Shown one piece after another: positions 1 through 47,608 of a DNA stretch of 64,000 bases; position 1 is the stretch's first letter; every line of letters begins with the position of its first letter. The position numbers were made by a program, and so were the translations under genes. The notes beneath the pieces were generated by a model. It did no database searches and was not told the DNA's origin. It saw nothing but the letters and a program-made list of their open reading frames with translations. Origin of the DNA: Metridium senile (taxonomy: Eukaryota; Cnidaria; Anthozoa; Actiniaria; Metridiidae); contig OX459098.1 in the NCBI GenBank assembly GCA_949775045.1, positions 12,338,707 to 12,402,706 of the forward strand, given 5' to 3'.

Positions 1-385
1 CAGTGCACAGTGCACAGTGCACAGAGCGTCGATTTGTTTGATTTTATAAAAGAAATAAAGCACGCTGCCTTGTTTTCTATTTCTTCAATAGCATTAGGAG
101 AGGCACAAGACATAGTGGAGTGCTTCTCAGCGCTTCTTGAGTACCGGTATTCTTAAAATTCCAAAGTGCTGAACAATTTGATAAAGCATTTCTCTTATAA
201 AATATTCAATAGCTGAAATCAAACAAATCAAGATTCAGTGCTCTGTTGAGTTATAGAGAAAGCTTATCAGGCAATCAGAGCGTGCAATTTATATCAAATA
301 TCTTACAATAGTTAAATAACATTAAATATGAAAGAACCCCACAATAACTGGGTATGTGCCCTAGTAGACCAGCATTAGAGTGTAC
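1..385. other. UBR intron sequence at the window edge; no exon found
   Basis: The UBR exon ending at 386 is followed by a gtacact donor, so this stretch is intron. An open minus-strand frame near 60-140 was checked and does not resemble the expected next UBR segment. A short GTGCACA repeat lies at 1-24. Nothing else was recognised. Confidence 0.5.
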
Positions 386-36233
<35,848 letters not shown>

Positions 36234-36748
36234 TTTGGTTTCTTCTTTACGAGAATTCCAAGTATAAAACGCAATTCATGATAATTTTTTCTAAAGTCGA
36301 CCACAAGTTGTGTTTCATGCAACAAATATGGCGAACTTTTACATACATTTGCGCGGAACGCCGCTGACCGATATGGAAAAAAATCCCAAATTGTTAATAA
36401 TACCGGATAATAATATAATGATAATAATAATTTATTTCTTAATTCGCATTCCAGGCTATCTCAATGCTCTTTATAAATTATGATCACTGATCAAAAAACA
36501 AATATCAATTACAGAAAAATAGACCGTACATAATTATTTGTTTATGAATTAAAGCCTATTTCACTTCTTCAAAATAACTAAAAGTTCATAAAAAATTATT
36601 CTGACTGTTCATTAGTGAAAAATTCCTTTTTCAAACTTTATTTTTTAATTATTCCATTTTATTTTTAGCAAGTTGGGCTTCCTTTGTAATTTGCTGTTAT
36701 AATCCGCTGACCGTATAAATTTTGTGATGTTTCGTCTGTGGAGCAAAA
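36234..36748. promoter_or_regulatory. Shared (bidirectional) promoter region between UBR and NAA80
   Basis: Only 515 bp separate the two divergent start codons, so both 5' UTRs and promoters must fit here unless upstream untranslated exons exist. The strip is AT-rich, with no TATA box placed sensibly for either gene and no clear repeat apart from AATAATAAT. The bidirectional role is inferred from spacing. Confidence 0.6.
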
Positions 36749-39700
36749 ATGAATGTAAAAATTGTAAAGCTACATGAAAATCAAGAATTTATGAGTATTG
36801 CAGTCGAGTTGCTGAATAGTGAATGGCCTAGAAGTGAAACGGCAAGGTAAAAATTACCTATTATCGCGCACATCCTATTATCGTGCTTTTCGTAAAAAAT
36901 AATATAACTTGTAATTTATATCTTCTAAAAAACTGCTTCAAAATTAATTAAAACAATTATGGCTGCTTATTCTGTTGCAACCAATATATATATATATATA
37001 TTTTTTACGAAAAGCACGATAATAGGATTTGCGCGACAATAGGTACGGACTACCTTAATTCCCCTTGAAAAATTCTGTATTAATTAAGTTAATCTTATTT
37101 AAGCATCGATCGATATAAAGTAACTAACCACTAAAAATATCATTTTGTTAAGATTGCGAAGTTTGACAGACTCAAGAGACGATTTTCCTTGTTGTTTATT
37201 GTTGATTACACAAGAAAAGACAGCAGTTGTTGGTCACAGCAAATTAACAAAAATACATGGAAGACCAAACTCAGTATATATTGAAAATGGTAATCTATAA
37301 ATTATGGTGATAATGATGATAATAATTATTGTCATTGTCACAGTATAAATTATGTTGATGACAGGGCTGGATCCCGGGAGGGGGAATCAGGGGAAAAAGT
37401 ACCAGGATGCTCGTCATATTTCTTAAGGGTAAAAATCAGCAATTTGGTATCATTTAAGGTGTCAAATGCAAATTTTTGAAAATTACCATTTTCTGGTATC
37501 TCTTAACCCCGGGGGCTGGATCTAGGGCACTGGACACCCCCCAGAGGCCACTTTTACCCCTTTTTTATTTAAGACATTTAAGGACCGGAAACCCCCTAAT
37601 TTATTTGCAATTTAGACACCCCCTGACAAATTTCTGGATCTGCCCCTGGATGATTATTATCATCATCATCATCATTTATGTCATTATCATCACCATCACA
37701 CCATCATCACCATAAATTATGCTCATCATCATAATATCAAATATTATTAATTAATATCATCAGCATTTATTGGAATGTTGCAAATCTAAAGGGATTTGCA
37801 TGTTTTGACTAATATGTTTAGGTTTCCAATCATTTGTAGTTGTTGTTGATAAAACAAGAAGAGGTTTTGGATATGGAAGAAAGTTAATGGAACTATCTGA
37901 AGATTATGCTCACAAGTATGTCACAAACATCTGTTTTTTTCCTCTTTTATATATAAAATTATTAAAAGAGATTAGAACAATATAGTCATTTACATTTATA
38001 TTTACAGCTATATCAAAAAATGTTGAATACTGAAAACTGCATACGGAATAGTGCTTTGCAAGACCAAAATGCATTTTTGTAATATTGTTTAAAGTCAAAT
38101 AAATGATTATTAGGGGTGGCGAATGGTAAATCCAAGACGCCGAGACGTACATTTTAAATTCCAAGACCGAGACTCAGTTGATTTAAAAAATCTGAGATTG
38201 AGATTTTCGTTTCTCAAAATTAAATAAAAAATTGAGACTCTGGGACACAAAAATGCGAATGAAAAACAAGACTTCGAGACTAAGCGTACCCGGGGCGAGT
38301 TTCTGAGACTTGGCAATTTTTTCTGAGACTTTTAATTTTTGGGGGACCATTCGTCACCCCTATTATTAGTTATTTTATTTTTACCCACAATGCCCTTTGG
38401 TCTTGGAATGCACTATTCAGTGTTCAACCTTTTTTGAAATAGCTGTATATATTGTAATCAGTATTAATGAAACAATAAGTATACTAATATAGGTAAATTC
38501 ATTGGAATTTCATCAGAGAAATCAATATTACATGAATCGCGGAGTCCGCCGAGCGATGAGTGTGATATTGATTTTTCGAGTGAAATTCAAATTTTTCGTG
38601 GAATTCCCGCGTGTTCCACCATTCCCGCCATGAATTCAGAAACCCGGATGAGAGGGTATTCCATGCTAAATACCCTCACATTCGGTTTCGTTCTCAGCCA
38701 ATCAGTGTGTGAGTTTAAATTGAAGTATGAGATTCTATTTCATGTTGTTCCTAGGCTAGGATACAAGTCAATTCATCTGACAACACATGACAAGTGTAAG
38801 TTTTATGAGCATCTTGGATACCAGTATTCATCACCTGTATCTCCTCTCAGAGCAAATGCAAAGATACTTACACCAGAACAGGTAGGTTTATTCAGTGACT
38901 CAAAAATTATCCTCCAATCACTTCTCAATATTTATGTCACATGGCAATCCATTATTTTGCAACATTTGACAGCAACATATTGGACCACAACCTTTGTATT
39001 ATTGACACAAGATATTTTGATAAAAATGACTTGTTTGGTATTGTAAAAACCCCAGGGGGGACTCCCTACTAAAAGGGGTGGGGGTCCTTGTTGTCCCTTT
39101 TAGGGTTTGAAATCAGTGTTTTGGTCCCACTTAGGATGATAAAAACGAGAATGCCCACCAGCTGAGTTTTGTGGTCCCTTTTAGGGTATAAGATCAACAA
39201 CAATGTTTCTTTTCAAAGATTGATTTTTTATTATTTTTTTCCAGTCCCTCTTAGGGGTGAAATTTCATCACTGCCACGCCCATCATCTCAAAATACAAGT
39301 CCCTTTTAGGGGTCATTTTCAGAATTTCCGACGAGGACCCCCAACCCCTTTTATAAGGGAGTCCCCCATCCCGGAATTTAAAACACCTATAGGATTCATT
39401 TCAATAATGCAGTCTTAATATTGAATTCTCAACATGAATATCTTCTTCCCTTGTTTCTAAACCAAGTTGTTGCCATTGTTTCCAATTTTTTCATGTAAAT
39501 ATTACAGCCATTGCCTATCCTATAGCGATGTTCACTGTTTACAAGCATTGATTTTGTTTGGGTGGCCTCAGTTGAAGTGACACTGCACTGTTAAACTCCT
39601 TGCCTCAACAGCCAACAAAGAATTCTGGTTCGCACATAATATCAATAAGTGATGCCATCATGAACATCGCTATTTGATCGAAACATGATTATTATTATCA

Positions 39701-40144
39701 TTGCTGCTATTTTTCTATTATTGCTATTGTTTTATCTGGTTGTCATCTTTATCATTATAATGTGTTTAGTTTTCAGCATTACAGTCGCATTTTGGAGAAA
39801 AAAATAACGATGACAACAAACCTTTGCTTAATCAACCCAAACAATTTGATGAAGAGAATGAAGCTGATGTTCCAAAATCAAACACTGTGAAACCTCAACA
39901 GGAAAATGATTGTTTACATGACGATACATCAGGAAATAAACAAAACTTAACAACAATGGAATATAATACAACAAAACAAAGAACAGACCCTTCTTCAATG
40001 CCAAATATGGCTGTCCCTCTGGCACCAATTCCACCCCCACCAGTACCCCCACCAGTACCCCCACCGCCATTTGTTGCACCATCATCAAAGACAATAGCAA
40101 ACAAGGGAAAAGAAATATTATACTGGATGGTTAAAGATCTTTAA
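36749..40144 (+). CDS. NAA80: NAA80 (NAT6/FUS2) actin N-terminal acetyltransferase, five exons, complete
   Basis: Transfers acetyl from acetyl-CoA to the processed acidic N-terminus of actin in the cytosol. Exons: 36749-36846, 37153-37289, 37822-37915, 38755-38881, 39770-40144; phases agree and total 831 nt, 276 aa (human protein 286). The N-terminus MNVKIVKLHENQEFM leads to LLNSEWPRSETARLRSL, then VVGHSKLTKI. The acetyl-CoA loop is RRGFGYGRKLM (~91-101), then HLTTHDKCKFYEHLGYQ (~117-133). A proline-rich stretch PIPPPPVPPPVPPPPF (~239-253) corresponds to the profilin/actin-binding segment of the family, and the end KGKEILYWMVKDL matches the conserved NAA80 C-terminus. AATAAA follows at 40178. 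The last exon must begin at 39770 (tgtttag); the later ttttcag breaks the frame. Confidence 0.95.
36853..37045. mobile_element. ~190-bp hairpin MITE in NAA80 intron 1
   Basis: CCTATTATCGCGCACATCC...CGTGCTTTTCGTAAAAAAT at the left is complementary to TTTTTTACGAAAAGCACGAT...GCGACAATAGG at the right, with TA on both sides. It starts only a few bases after the donor of exon 1. Confidence 0.75.
38111..38364. mobile_element. ~250-bp hairpin MITE in NAA80 intron 3
   Basis: AGGGGTGGCGAATGGT at the left and ACCATTCGTCACCCCT at the right, with TTATTA-like sequence on both sides. Internal repeats are GAGACTCTGAGATT-like. A second short palindrome (TGGAATTTCATCAGAG / CGAGTGAAATTC) lies further on at about 38500-38590. 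Confidence 0.65.
39051..39374. mobile_element. 324-bp C/G-ended element, same family as 34354-34680
   Basis: CCCAGGGGGGACTCCCTAC at the left and AAGGGAGTCCCCCATCCCGG at the right. The body matches the other copy (TAGGGTTTGAAATCAGTG, CCCACTTAGG, CATCACTGCCACGC). The target duplication could not be confirmed here. It lies in NAA80 intron 4. Confidence 0.75.
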
Positions 40145-40255
40145 CAGTAAATATTGTAAAAAATTCCATTGATGCAAAATAAATTTGTTTTCAATAATTT
40201 ATAACTTTAAAATCGTCTTGATGATGCCATTGATAATTCTTGATGGTTCGTCATT

Positions 40256-40466
40256 TAAGTGCGAATCAAAAAACCGTGGACACCTATAAATATTTAAGAA
40301 ATCGTTTATTATTCGTTGAACAACTCAGCAACAACTATATCACCGCAAGAAGTTTGACTGATGTGTAGTATGATAAACGTTTTGTAGTTAGAGTTGTTTG
40401 ACGAACAATAAACGATTTCTAAAGTATATTTCTGGGTGCTCACGGTTTTTCGATTCGCACTGTAAA
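40256..40466. mobile_element. ~210-bp hairpin MITE, AGTGCGAATC ends
   Basis: AAGTGCGAATCAAAAAACCGTG is complementary to the right end CACGGTTTTTCGATTCGCACT; inner arms AAATCGTTTATTATTCGTTG also pair. The paralogous DNA at 45280 and 55955 reads straight through from TGATAATT... to ...ACCAACAACC without it, which marks it as an insertion. Confidence 0.75.
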
Positions 40467-41570
40467 CCAACAACCATTCCACTTAGAATATCCATTGAGA
40501 AAAGAGCGCAAAATATTCAAGGTGAGTTCAGATTATACTGTACAACAAAAACGAAAACTGTTTTTTTTTGGTAGAAAACAGCAGTAAAATACAGCACGCA
40601 AATCCACGTATACTTTGTTAAAAATGATTGACACCGGAATAAAAAGACGCAATGAAAACTGATTTAAAAAAGAGGCCGAAAATCTTAACGTAATGTACAG
40701 AAACACAGCACAAACTAATTTAAATCTAAACTCTTTATTGTTACAAATCAAACGCAGAAATACGTACAAATAAGTTACGTAGCATACTTGTTATGCAAAA
40801 CTATAATCTACAAATCTAAGCAAATCATCACAATACGTTTATATAGTATACATATCCAGTGTTTTATGATAAGAATGATTATCATTCATTTCATATTATC
40901 ATGATTACTATCATTATCGTTAGTAAAATAACTATAATCATCATCATAATCATACAAATTATTATTTATAGTACGTTATTTCCATTTATAGGTGCGGTTT
41001 TGCAAGGCTGAGCGGTTTGCGGTTTCTTTGTCATTTTCGGACTCGGTGAACGGTTAGAAATTTTAGCAAATGTTTGTGCGATTTTGCGGCTTCTGTCAAT
41101 TTTTTTGTGCGGTTTTGCGGTTTCCAATCCCCCTTAACTCCCCCCCCCCCCCCCCCTCCCTCATTATACACACATGTCATTCACTGCTCATTCGTATCAT
41201 CTAATGATGCAATATCTAACTTATAGTTATAGTCATTTCACTTTTACACAAGTATGATATTCCACGGTATACCAATGAAAACCATTGTGTAACTAGTCTG
41301 TACAGTTATTGTTCAGTTTAGTTAAAGGTAAGGATACAATCCCTCTGTCTTACTAATTAACATATTCTTTATTCGTATCATCTAATGATGCGGCAATATC
41401 TAACTTATAGTTATAGTCATTTCACCGATACACAAGAATGATATTCCACGGTATACCACTGGAAACCATTGTATAACTACTATGTACAGTTATTGTTCAG
41501 TTTAGTTAAAGGCAAGGATACAATCCCTCTGTCTTACTAATTAATATATTCTTTTTTTTTTTTTTTTGCC
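40467..41570. repeat. Duplicated block, copy 1 (paralogous to 45290-46140)
   Basis: AACAACCATTCCACTT...AATATTCAAGG, TACAACAAAAACGAAAAC, CGTAGCATACTTGTTATGC and GGTGCGGTTTTGC occur in the same order in both blocks, about 4.6-4.8 kb apart. The two blocks lie beside copies of the membrane-protein gene, so gene and flank were duplicated together. No gene is seen inside the block; short C-runs and a second internal duplication (CTAATGATGCGGCAATATC) are present. Confidence 0.8.
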
Positions 41571-41639
41571 TTTTAATTGCTTTTAATTGTTATTTTTTTT
41601 TCATTTTTTAGTCGGCCTGTACTGCAAATATGCACAGTA

Positions 41640-41870
41640 TTATAAGAGATTATATTATAAATGAATGCTTTGCAATGCCCTGTGTCGCTACCTAGCCTGC
41701 GTAGCCAGGCTCTAGGGGAGGGGAGGGGAGGGGTGGCGGAAGAGAGGACCCATCTTTCCCCTCCCCTCCCCCTCTTGCCCCAATCTCTCCTCAATCACTA
41801 AGAGCCGCTACGCAGGCTAACCGCTACCGGGACTAGATTGACTGGATTATCCAAATCCAGTTCTTCAATT
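41640..41870 (-). pseudogene. 3'-end remnant of the membrane-protein family, split by a MITE
   Basis: AATGCTTTGCAATGCCCTGTGTCGCTACC and GATTGACTGGATTATCCAAATCC match, with changes, the 3' end of the copy at 42930-43000 (GGTTTGCAATGTC, TTGACTGGATTGTCCAAACCC). A 127-bp element at 41693-41819 separates the two parts. Confidence 0.55.
41693..41819. mobile_element. 127-bp MITE with TAGCCTGCGTAGC ends
   Basis: TAGCCTGCGTAGCCAGGCTC at the left and GAGCCGCTACGCAGGCTA at the right. The flanks are GTCGCTACC and ACCGCTACC, a near 9-bp duplication with two mismatches. The centre is purine/pyrimidine-rich (GGGGAGGGGAGGGG, CCCCTCCCC). Confidence 0.7.
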
Positions 41871-42049
41871 CGATTCCCGGAGCCTTTTCTCCTCATTCAA
41901 TTAACTTTGTCAACTATTTAAACAAATAGGTGACGTCAGCGTGAACATATAAAGTTCTAAAGTGTTGACGTCACAAAAATTGATTTGCACTACTGTACCA
42001 CAATTTTTGTTCCCCTTTTCCAGCTTTTCGATAGGCAATCAAAACATAC

Positions 42050-42314
42050 ACCTAATTCAAAAAAGGTTGACGGGGCGAACGGCGATTGGTGATTGGCGAT
42101 TGCGGGACTGTGGATAATACGAATTTCTTCTTATTCTATTCTAAATTACCCAAACATCGTTAAGCGATGACCTTAGATGGATGTCTCGAAGGTTTCGCTG
42201 AACGGTGGAGGCATTGTTTGGGTAATTTAGAAACGAATAAAGAGGAATTCATATTAACCATCGCCAATCACCAATCGCCAATCGGCGTTCGCCCCGTCAA
42301 CCTTTTTTGAATTA
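42050..42314. mobile_element. ~265-bp MITE, CACCTAATTC family, TA target duplication
   Basis: CACCTAATTCAAAAAAGGTTG at the left and its complement at the right, TA on both sides. Inner arms carry GGCGATTGGTGATTGGCGATT and its complement. The end sequence resembles the CACCTATTTC family at 10316, 22384 and 49105. Confidence 0.8.
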
Positions 42315-42981
42315 GGTGTATATGCACACAGCAAATTTGATGATAATCGTTCAAATATCAACTCAGATATGGCTACTCGAATACTGAGATAATTTTCCCT
42401 TGCAAAACACTGCGTTTTCAACTCGGTTCGTAAAGTTATATGAACTGAGCCGAAAATGCAATAATTTGTAAGGTGATATTATATGATCAAGTGGCCATAT
42501 TTAGCTTCTGTACAATGTACACCGTTTTGACGTGGTAGCCATGGTTTTTGGTGACCTCGCAAGCCAACAATAACTTCCAAGAAATGTTTTTAACTCCAAA
42601 CAATCAAAGGGCATAAACGAGTTGAAGATATAATCCATTGAGTTGTCAAATGTAGACGAATTACGTGCCACTAATTGCGACAGCTACTGTCATTTGGCGC
42701 GCAAGCTATTTGCTTTTTACTCAGGCTTCCTGTCATTGTCCTGTGGTTTGCCAATTTGAAAAATGCACGGTAGAAAGGTAGATATTTTTAAGATTCCATG
42801 ATATCCATTAAAGCAATTCCTCTATTCTGCACCGTTCTGTGCATGTTACAGGGACAAAAATGATTGTTTTCTCTCTCTTTTCTTTGATGGTTCTCCGGGA
42901 AAGTATTCACAAAGTTATATATTGAACTATGCTACAAACGAATGGTTTGCAATGTCTTGTCGGTACCATACCGATGAGCTA
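42315..42981. other. Intergenic, no gene seen
   Basis: AT-rich DNA between a MITE and a gene fragment. GTGGTAGCCATGGTTTTTGGTGACC and nearby sequence recur at about 49435-49470, and GCGACAGCTACTGTCATTTGGCGCG at about 50530, so this belongs to the duplicated block. No ORF of note. Confidence 0.5.
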
Positions 42982-43262
42982 TCATTCATTGACTGGATTG
43001 TCCAAACCCAATTCGATGTCGACATTATTTGCATCTTCTTTTTCTTCGATTATTTGTTTCCATGGCATGTCATAGATCATTAACATTGTTATAATATATC
43101 CAAGTAAAATGGTAAAAACGATTTTCAATTTGCCAGAGGAAGACCTCATGAAGGGATGTGATCGATAAACTAATAACAGAACTACAGTTGTCACCAAACC
43201 AATAGCACTAATAATGCCAACCACTATCTTGAAACGCTTGATATGATTCTTGTTGAGTTTTC
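42982..43262 (-). pseudogene. Membrane-protein family, copy A: C-terminal fragment
   Basis: Encodes only the last ~90 residues: LNKNHIKRFKIVVGIISAIG, one membrane span, SHPFMRSSSG, a second span and the end NNVDIELGLDNPVNE. It aligns with the C-terminal third of the intact copy at 43378-44448. Upstream it runs into half of a CACCTATTTC-type element (ATAGGTGTATA at 43315), so the 5' two thirds are missing. Confidence 0.7.
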
Positions 43263-43377
43263 GGTCTCAGATTGCAGATTCAGATCTCCTTCTGACAACG
43301 TTTTTTGAAATAGGTGTATATTGAACTATCCTACAAACGAAGGGTTTGCAATGTCTTGTCGGTACCATACCGATGAG

Positions 43378-44448
43378 CTATGATTCACTGACTCGATTGT
43401 CCACATTATTTGCATTTTCTTTTGCTTCGATTATTTTTTTCCATGGCATCAAAATGATCAAAGACATTGTTATGGACAATTCAAAAAAAATCGTGATTAA
43501 CATTTTCGCGTCGCCATAAGAAAACCTCATGACGGGATGTGATTTATAAACTAACACCAGAACCAGACTAATCAGCCAAACAATGAAACCAATAATGCCA
43601 ACCACTATCCTTAAACAATTGATATGCTTCTTGTTTAATTTTCTCATCAGAGTTACTCCAATAGACAACAGCGCCTTACCAATCTTGTACAGGCCGAATG
43701 TTACACCAAAGGCCAGTTCCAACTGCAAAACCAATCTGTAGCAAATCACAAGCGTCTTGCCCTGAACGATTGCTGGGTCAGAGCAGTTTGCACGAACAGC
43801 ATCAAAGTTTGTCTTCATGATTAAAGGCCACACGAAACAATCTTTACTACCTTCACAGTCGTAGGTTATCTCGACAAATGCAAACCAGCCAAATAAGAAT
43901 AACACATTGGAAATAAACAAAAAAGAAATAATAACCAATGCTCGTTTAACGTCGTGGAGCGTCTTTCCTTGCAGTAACACTTTGTCTTGCCTAAGATAAA
44001 CCACAGTTTGGTTTCTATTGACCTCCTTAGACTTGAGAATTTCTGGAAATAGGTTAAAGACGATGAAGTCACGAAGAGTTCGAAGCGTATTAATCATTGT
44101 CATTTCCACTTTGTAGATGTAAACAACAAAAACTAGACTTTGAATGATGATCCAAAGATAGATGGGACAGGCTACGATGATGCTGTACCAATATAACTCC
44201 ATTTTACTAGACAGTGGAATGCCAGAAGATCCACTTCTAATTCGTCTCGTTATACTATAATTGCTTCGTAAACATGGGTGTAGTCTACTTCCCAGAAATT
44301 TTGTTTTGCCCCCAATCATCTCAAGAATGTAATTAACTCTCAGACATGTTATAAACAAGGGCTGACGTCTGTAAATATCAAACAAATTAATGCAAATTTC
44401 GTGACAAATATTGTGCGTTGCGGTGCGGGATACCACAGTTGTATTCAT
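43378..44448 (-). CDS. Multi-span membrane protein of unknown function, intact copy B
   Basis: 356 aa in one exon. Predicted hydrophobic spans at about 85-112, 172-196, 245-268, 282-304 and 320-337. Between spans 2 and 3 is a polar loop with paired Cys (ITYDCEGSKDCFVWPL, then ANCSDPAIVQGK), likely outside the cell with disulphides. A basic, Ser-rich segment (RRIRSGSSGIPLSSK) precedes span 1 and a charged tail follows the conserved MPWKKIIEAKENANNV. I do not recognise a named family. Partial copies lie at 42982, 47609 and 52725. Conservation of the loop and the MPWK motif across copies suggests past selection. The true start could be a later Met (MELYWY...), since the first 80 residues are poorly hydrophobic. 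Confidence 0.7.
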   Translation of the reverse strand: MNTTVVSRTATHNICHEICINLFDIYRRQPLFITCLRVNYILEMIGGKTKFLGSRLHPCLRSNYSITRRIRSGSSGIPLSSKMELYWYSIIVACPIYLWIIIQSLVFVVYIYKVEMTMINTLRTLRDFIVFNLFPEILKSKEVNRNQTVVYLRQDKVLLQGKTLHDVKRALVIISFLFISNVLFLFGWFAFVEITYDCEGSKDCFVWPLIMKTNFDAVRANCSDPAIVQGKTLVICYRLVLQLELAFGVTFGLYKIGKALLSIGVTLMRKLNKKHINCLRIVVGIIGFIVWLISLVLVLVYKSHPVMRFSYGDAKMLITIFFELSITMSLIILMPWKKIIEAKENANNVDNRVSES

Positions 44449-45066
44449 ATTTAAGGTACTTGCCCCGGCTATTTTTGTCCTTTTTGATGAATTTTTTTAT
44501 TATTATTTTCTAAGGTCTATTTTACAAAAATTGTTTTCCTTGTTTTTTTCAACATAAGTATGAACTTTTAAGTTAAAAGATTCCGTTTCTAGTAAATTTG
44601 GGGGGGGGGGGGGGGGGGAGGGGATGGGTGTGCATAAAGGTTTTAATGAAATTAAATTTGTTTGATGAACGTCAAAATCAGGAGAATCGTTTTTTTTGTC
44701 GTACGGAAAAAAAGGAAATCCAAAACAAACTTCAAATATCTATTCTACATGGCAAACCTTCAACATAGTGGTTCTGGAAATGATCGAGAATTAAAAAATA
44801 CAGGGCTCCTGAAAAATATCATTGTTAAGTGAAAATATTTTGTTGCAATAAGTTTTGCATGTTCATATTTTATATATAGACTATGTCATTTCCATTAAAG
44901 TTTTTGATGATAAATAAATACAGACATCTTCAGATGACTGTAATAGATTATTGGGTGACAATGTTTCTATAAATCCATAAATTAGCAGTCCCGTGATGTT
45001 CTAAATCACAATTCATTAAAAACTATTACGAATGACGTCATAATATTATTGATGATGCCATTGATA
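44449..45066. other. Upstream flank of copy B; long poly-G run
   Basis: No gene. A ~22-base G run lies near 44600. The 44880-45060 segment (AAAGTTTTTGATGATAAAT...GACTGTAATAGATTATTG) is repeated at 55340-55960 and partly at 48660-48720, marking ends of the duplicated unit. Confidence 0.6.
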
Positions 45067-45270
45067 ATTAGGGGCCGACAATTTAACTTTTGAGGGGGGG
45101 GGGGGGGTGATTTTGAAAATAAATATCCTGCAAGCCAAAATCGCCACTGAAATCTTTTCTTTTCTATAAAATAAATTCCGTGCGCATGCCAGCGGGCTAA
45201 AAGAAAATTTCCTGCACGGACCAGATCCCCCCCCCCCCCCCCCCCCTCAAAAGTCAAATGGTCCACCCCT
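45067..45270. mobile_element. ~204-bp MITE with TTA target duplication, empty site known
   Basis: GGGGCCGACAATTTAACTTTTG at the left and CAAAAGTCAAATGGTCCACCCC at the right, each followed inward by long G or C runs. The paralogous site at 55946 reads GATAATTATTGAAAG with no insert. Here GATAATTA[insert]TTATTGAAAG shows a TTA duplication. Confidence 0.82.
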
Positions 45271-45289
45271 TATTGAAAGTTCATGATCA

Positions 45290-46140
45290 CCAACAACCAT
45301 TCCACTTGGGAAAAGAGTGCAAAATATTCAAGGTGGGTTCAGATTTTACAGTACAACAGAAACGAAAACTGTTTTTTTTTGTAGAAAACAGCAATATAAC
45401 ACAGCACGAATCCACCCATACTTTGTTAAAATTGGCGACTTTAGTCTTCTTTGATTGACACGCAATGAATACAATTGAAAAAGAGGCCGAAAATCGTAAC
45501 GTAATGTACAGAAACACAGCACAAACTAATTTAAATCTAAACTCTTTATTGTTTCAAATTCAACGCAGAAATACTTACAAATGACACGTAGCATACTTGT
45601 TATGCAAAACTATAATCTACAAATCTAAGCAAATCATCACAATACGTTTATATTCGAGTTTATATAGTATATATATGCAGTGTTTTATGATAAGAATGAT
45701 TATCATTCATTTCATATTATCATGATTACTATCATTATCATGAGTAAAATAACTCTAATTATCATAATTATACAAATAAATTATTTATAGTACGTTATTT
45801 CCATTTATAGGTGCGGTTTTGCGGTTTTGCAAGGCTGAGCGGTTTGCGGTTTCTTTGTCATTTTCGGACTCGGTGAACGGTTAAAAATTTTAGCAAATGT
45901 TTGTGCGATTTTCCGGCTTCTGTCAATTTTTTTGTGCGGTTTTGCGGTTTCCAATCCCCCCTAACCCCCTCCCCCTCATTATACACACATGTCATTAACT
46001 GCTCATTCGTATCATCTAATGATGCAATATCTAACTTTTCGGTTATAGTCAATTCACCGATACACAAGAATGATATTCCACGGTATACCAATGGAAACCA
46101 TTGTATAACTACTATGTACAGTTATTGTTCAGTTTAAGGA
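45290..46140. repeat. Duplicated block, copy 2
   Basis: Same order of sequences as 40467-41570 with about 90% match by eye. It ends where the large inverted-repeat element at 46141 begins. No gene. Confidence 0.8.
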
Positions 46141-47608
46141 GGCTCGGGTCAGTATTTTTCGCGCTCACCCAGCGACGTTTGAAAGGCCGTAGTTCCCGCG
46201 TCAGAAGGTATTTTGACAAGATTTTTTAACACATGTCTACATATAGAATAAAGTTTTTAAAAAAGTTATTTTTGATAAAATCGATAATATTTTAGCCGAC
46301 AAATGATAACGCCGCCGAATTTCTATGTAGCCTATTTTTGGAAAAAATCGACCTAAACTTTTAAAACCACATGGCCTACTTTAAAGCTATTACCTAGGTC
46401 AACAATCTGGCAAAGTTTAAAAAAAAATCATCTCACCGATTTTGAATAAAAACGGGTCATTTTATTTCCTAGGAAAAATTCATTGTTTTATAATATTTAC
46501 CGATAACAACAGACTTTGAAGAGATAAATCAAAATCCTTCCAGCCAGGTATTAACAGGACATTTGTCTATATTGTCTGTGAATTTCAACTAATTTAGTCC
46601 ACGGGATTTCTTTTGGGAAAGGATACAAATCGGCAAAAGTTTGTCAGTTTTTGTGCAGAACTTCTAATTTTTACTTCTGAGCACTCTAACGAAAAAATCT
46701 GAGATAACTTTTTTTTATTTTTTAGCTATCAAAAGTTCACCATATTTTCAAGTGCACCTCTAAATTTTATAGTGATTGAAATATTTTGAGGCGGTCAAAT
46801 AAAATTCTGAACGTGGGTATATTTGCCTTCGCTTTGCAGCGGCCGGTTTGTTTTTATTTTCGAGTTATACATGATTTGCATGCTTTTGCTTTTTTATACC
46901 CACGTTCAGAATTTTATTTGACCGCCTCAAAATATTTCAATCACTATAAAATTTAAAGGCGCACTTGAAAATATGGTGAACTTTTGATAGCTAAAAAATA
47001 AAAAAAAGTTATCTCAGATTTTTTCGTTAGCGTCCTCAGAAGTAAAAATTAGAAGTTTTGCACAAAAACTGACAAACTTTTGAAGATTTATATCCTTTCC
47101 CAAAAAACATACCGTGGACTAAATTTGTTGAAATTCACAGACAATGTAGAAAAATGTCCTGTTAATACCTGGCTGGAAGGATTTTGATTTATCTTTACAA
47201 AGTCCGTTGTTATCGGTAAATATTATAAAACAATGATTTTTTGCACTGAAAAAAATTGTCCCGTTTTTATTCAAAATCGGTGAGATGAATTTTTTTTAAA
47301 CTTTGCCAGTTTGTTGACCTAGGTAACAGCTTTAAAGTAGGCTATGTGGTTTTAAAAGTTTAGGTCGATTTTTCCTTAAAATAGGCTACATAGAAATTCG
47401 GCGGCGTTATCATTTGTCGGCTAAAATATTATCGATTTTATTAAAAATAACTTTTTTAGTGATTGAAATATTTTGAGGCGGTCAAATAAAATTCTGAACG
47501 TGGGTATATTTGCCTTCGCTTTGCAGCGGCCGGTTTGTTTTTATTTTCGAGTTATACATGATTTGCATGCTTTTGCTTTTTTATACCCACGTTCAGAATT
47601 TTATTTGA
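46141..47608. mobile_element. Large inverted repeat, ~560-bp arms, loop duplicated at the right edge
   Basis: The left arm (46255-46820) and right arm (46900-47458) are near-perfect complements (TTGTCGGCTAAAATATTATCG against its mirror). The left end AGGAGGCTCGGGTCAGTATTT has no partner on the right. Instead the loop region (GATTGAAATATTTTGAGGCG...TTTTATTTGAC, 46771-46925) is repeated at 47459-47609. The second loop copy abuts the broken gene copy C. The end motif resembles GGTGGCTCGACTGAGTATTTTT at 51223. No protein was recognised. Confidence 0.85.

Noticed and set aside
1..170. Possible next UBR exon at the left edge
   Set aside because: Open minus-strand frames do not match the expected UBR segment, and the sequence has hairpin-repeat character.
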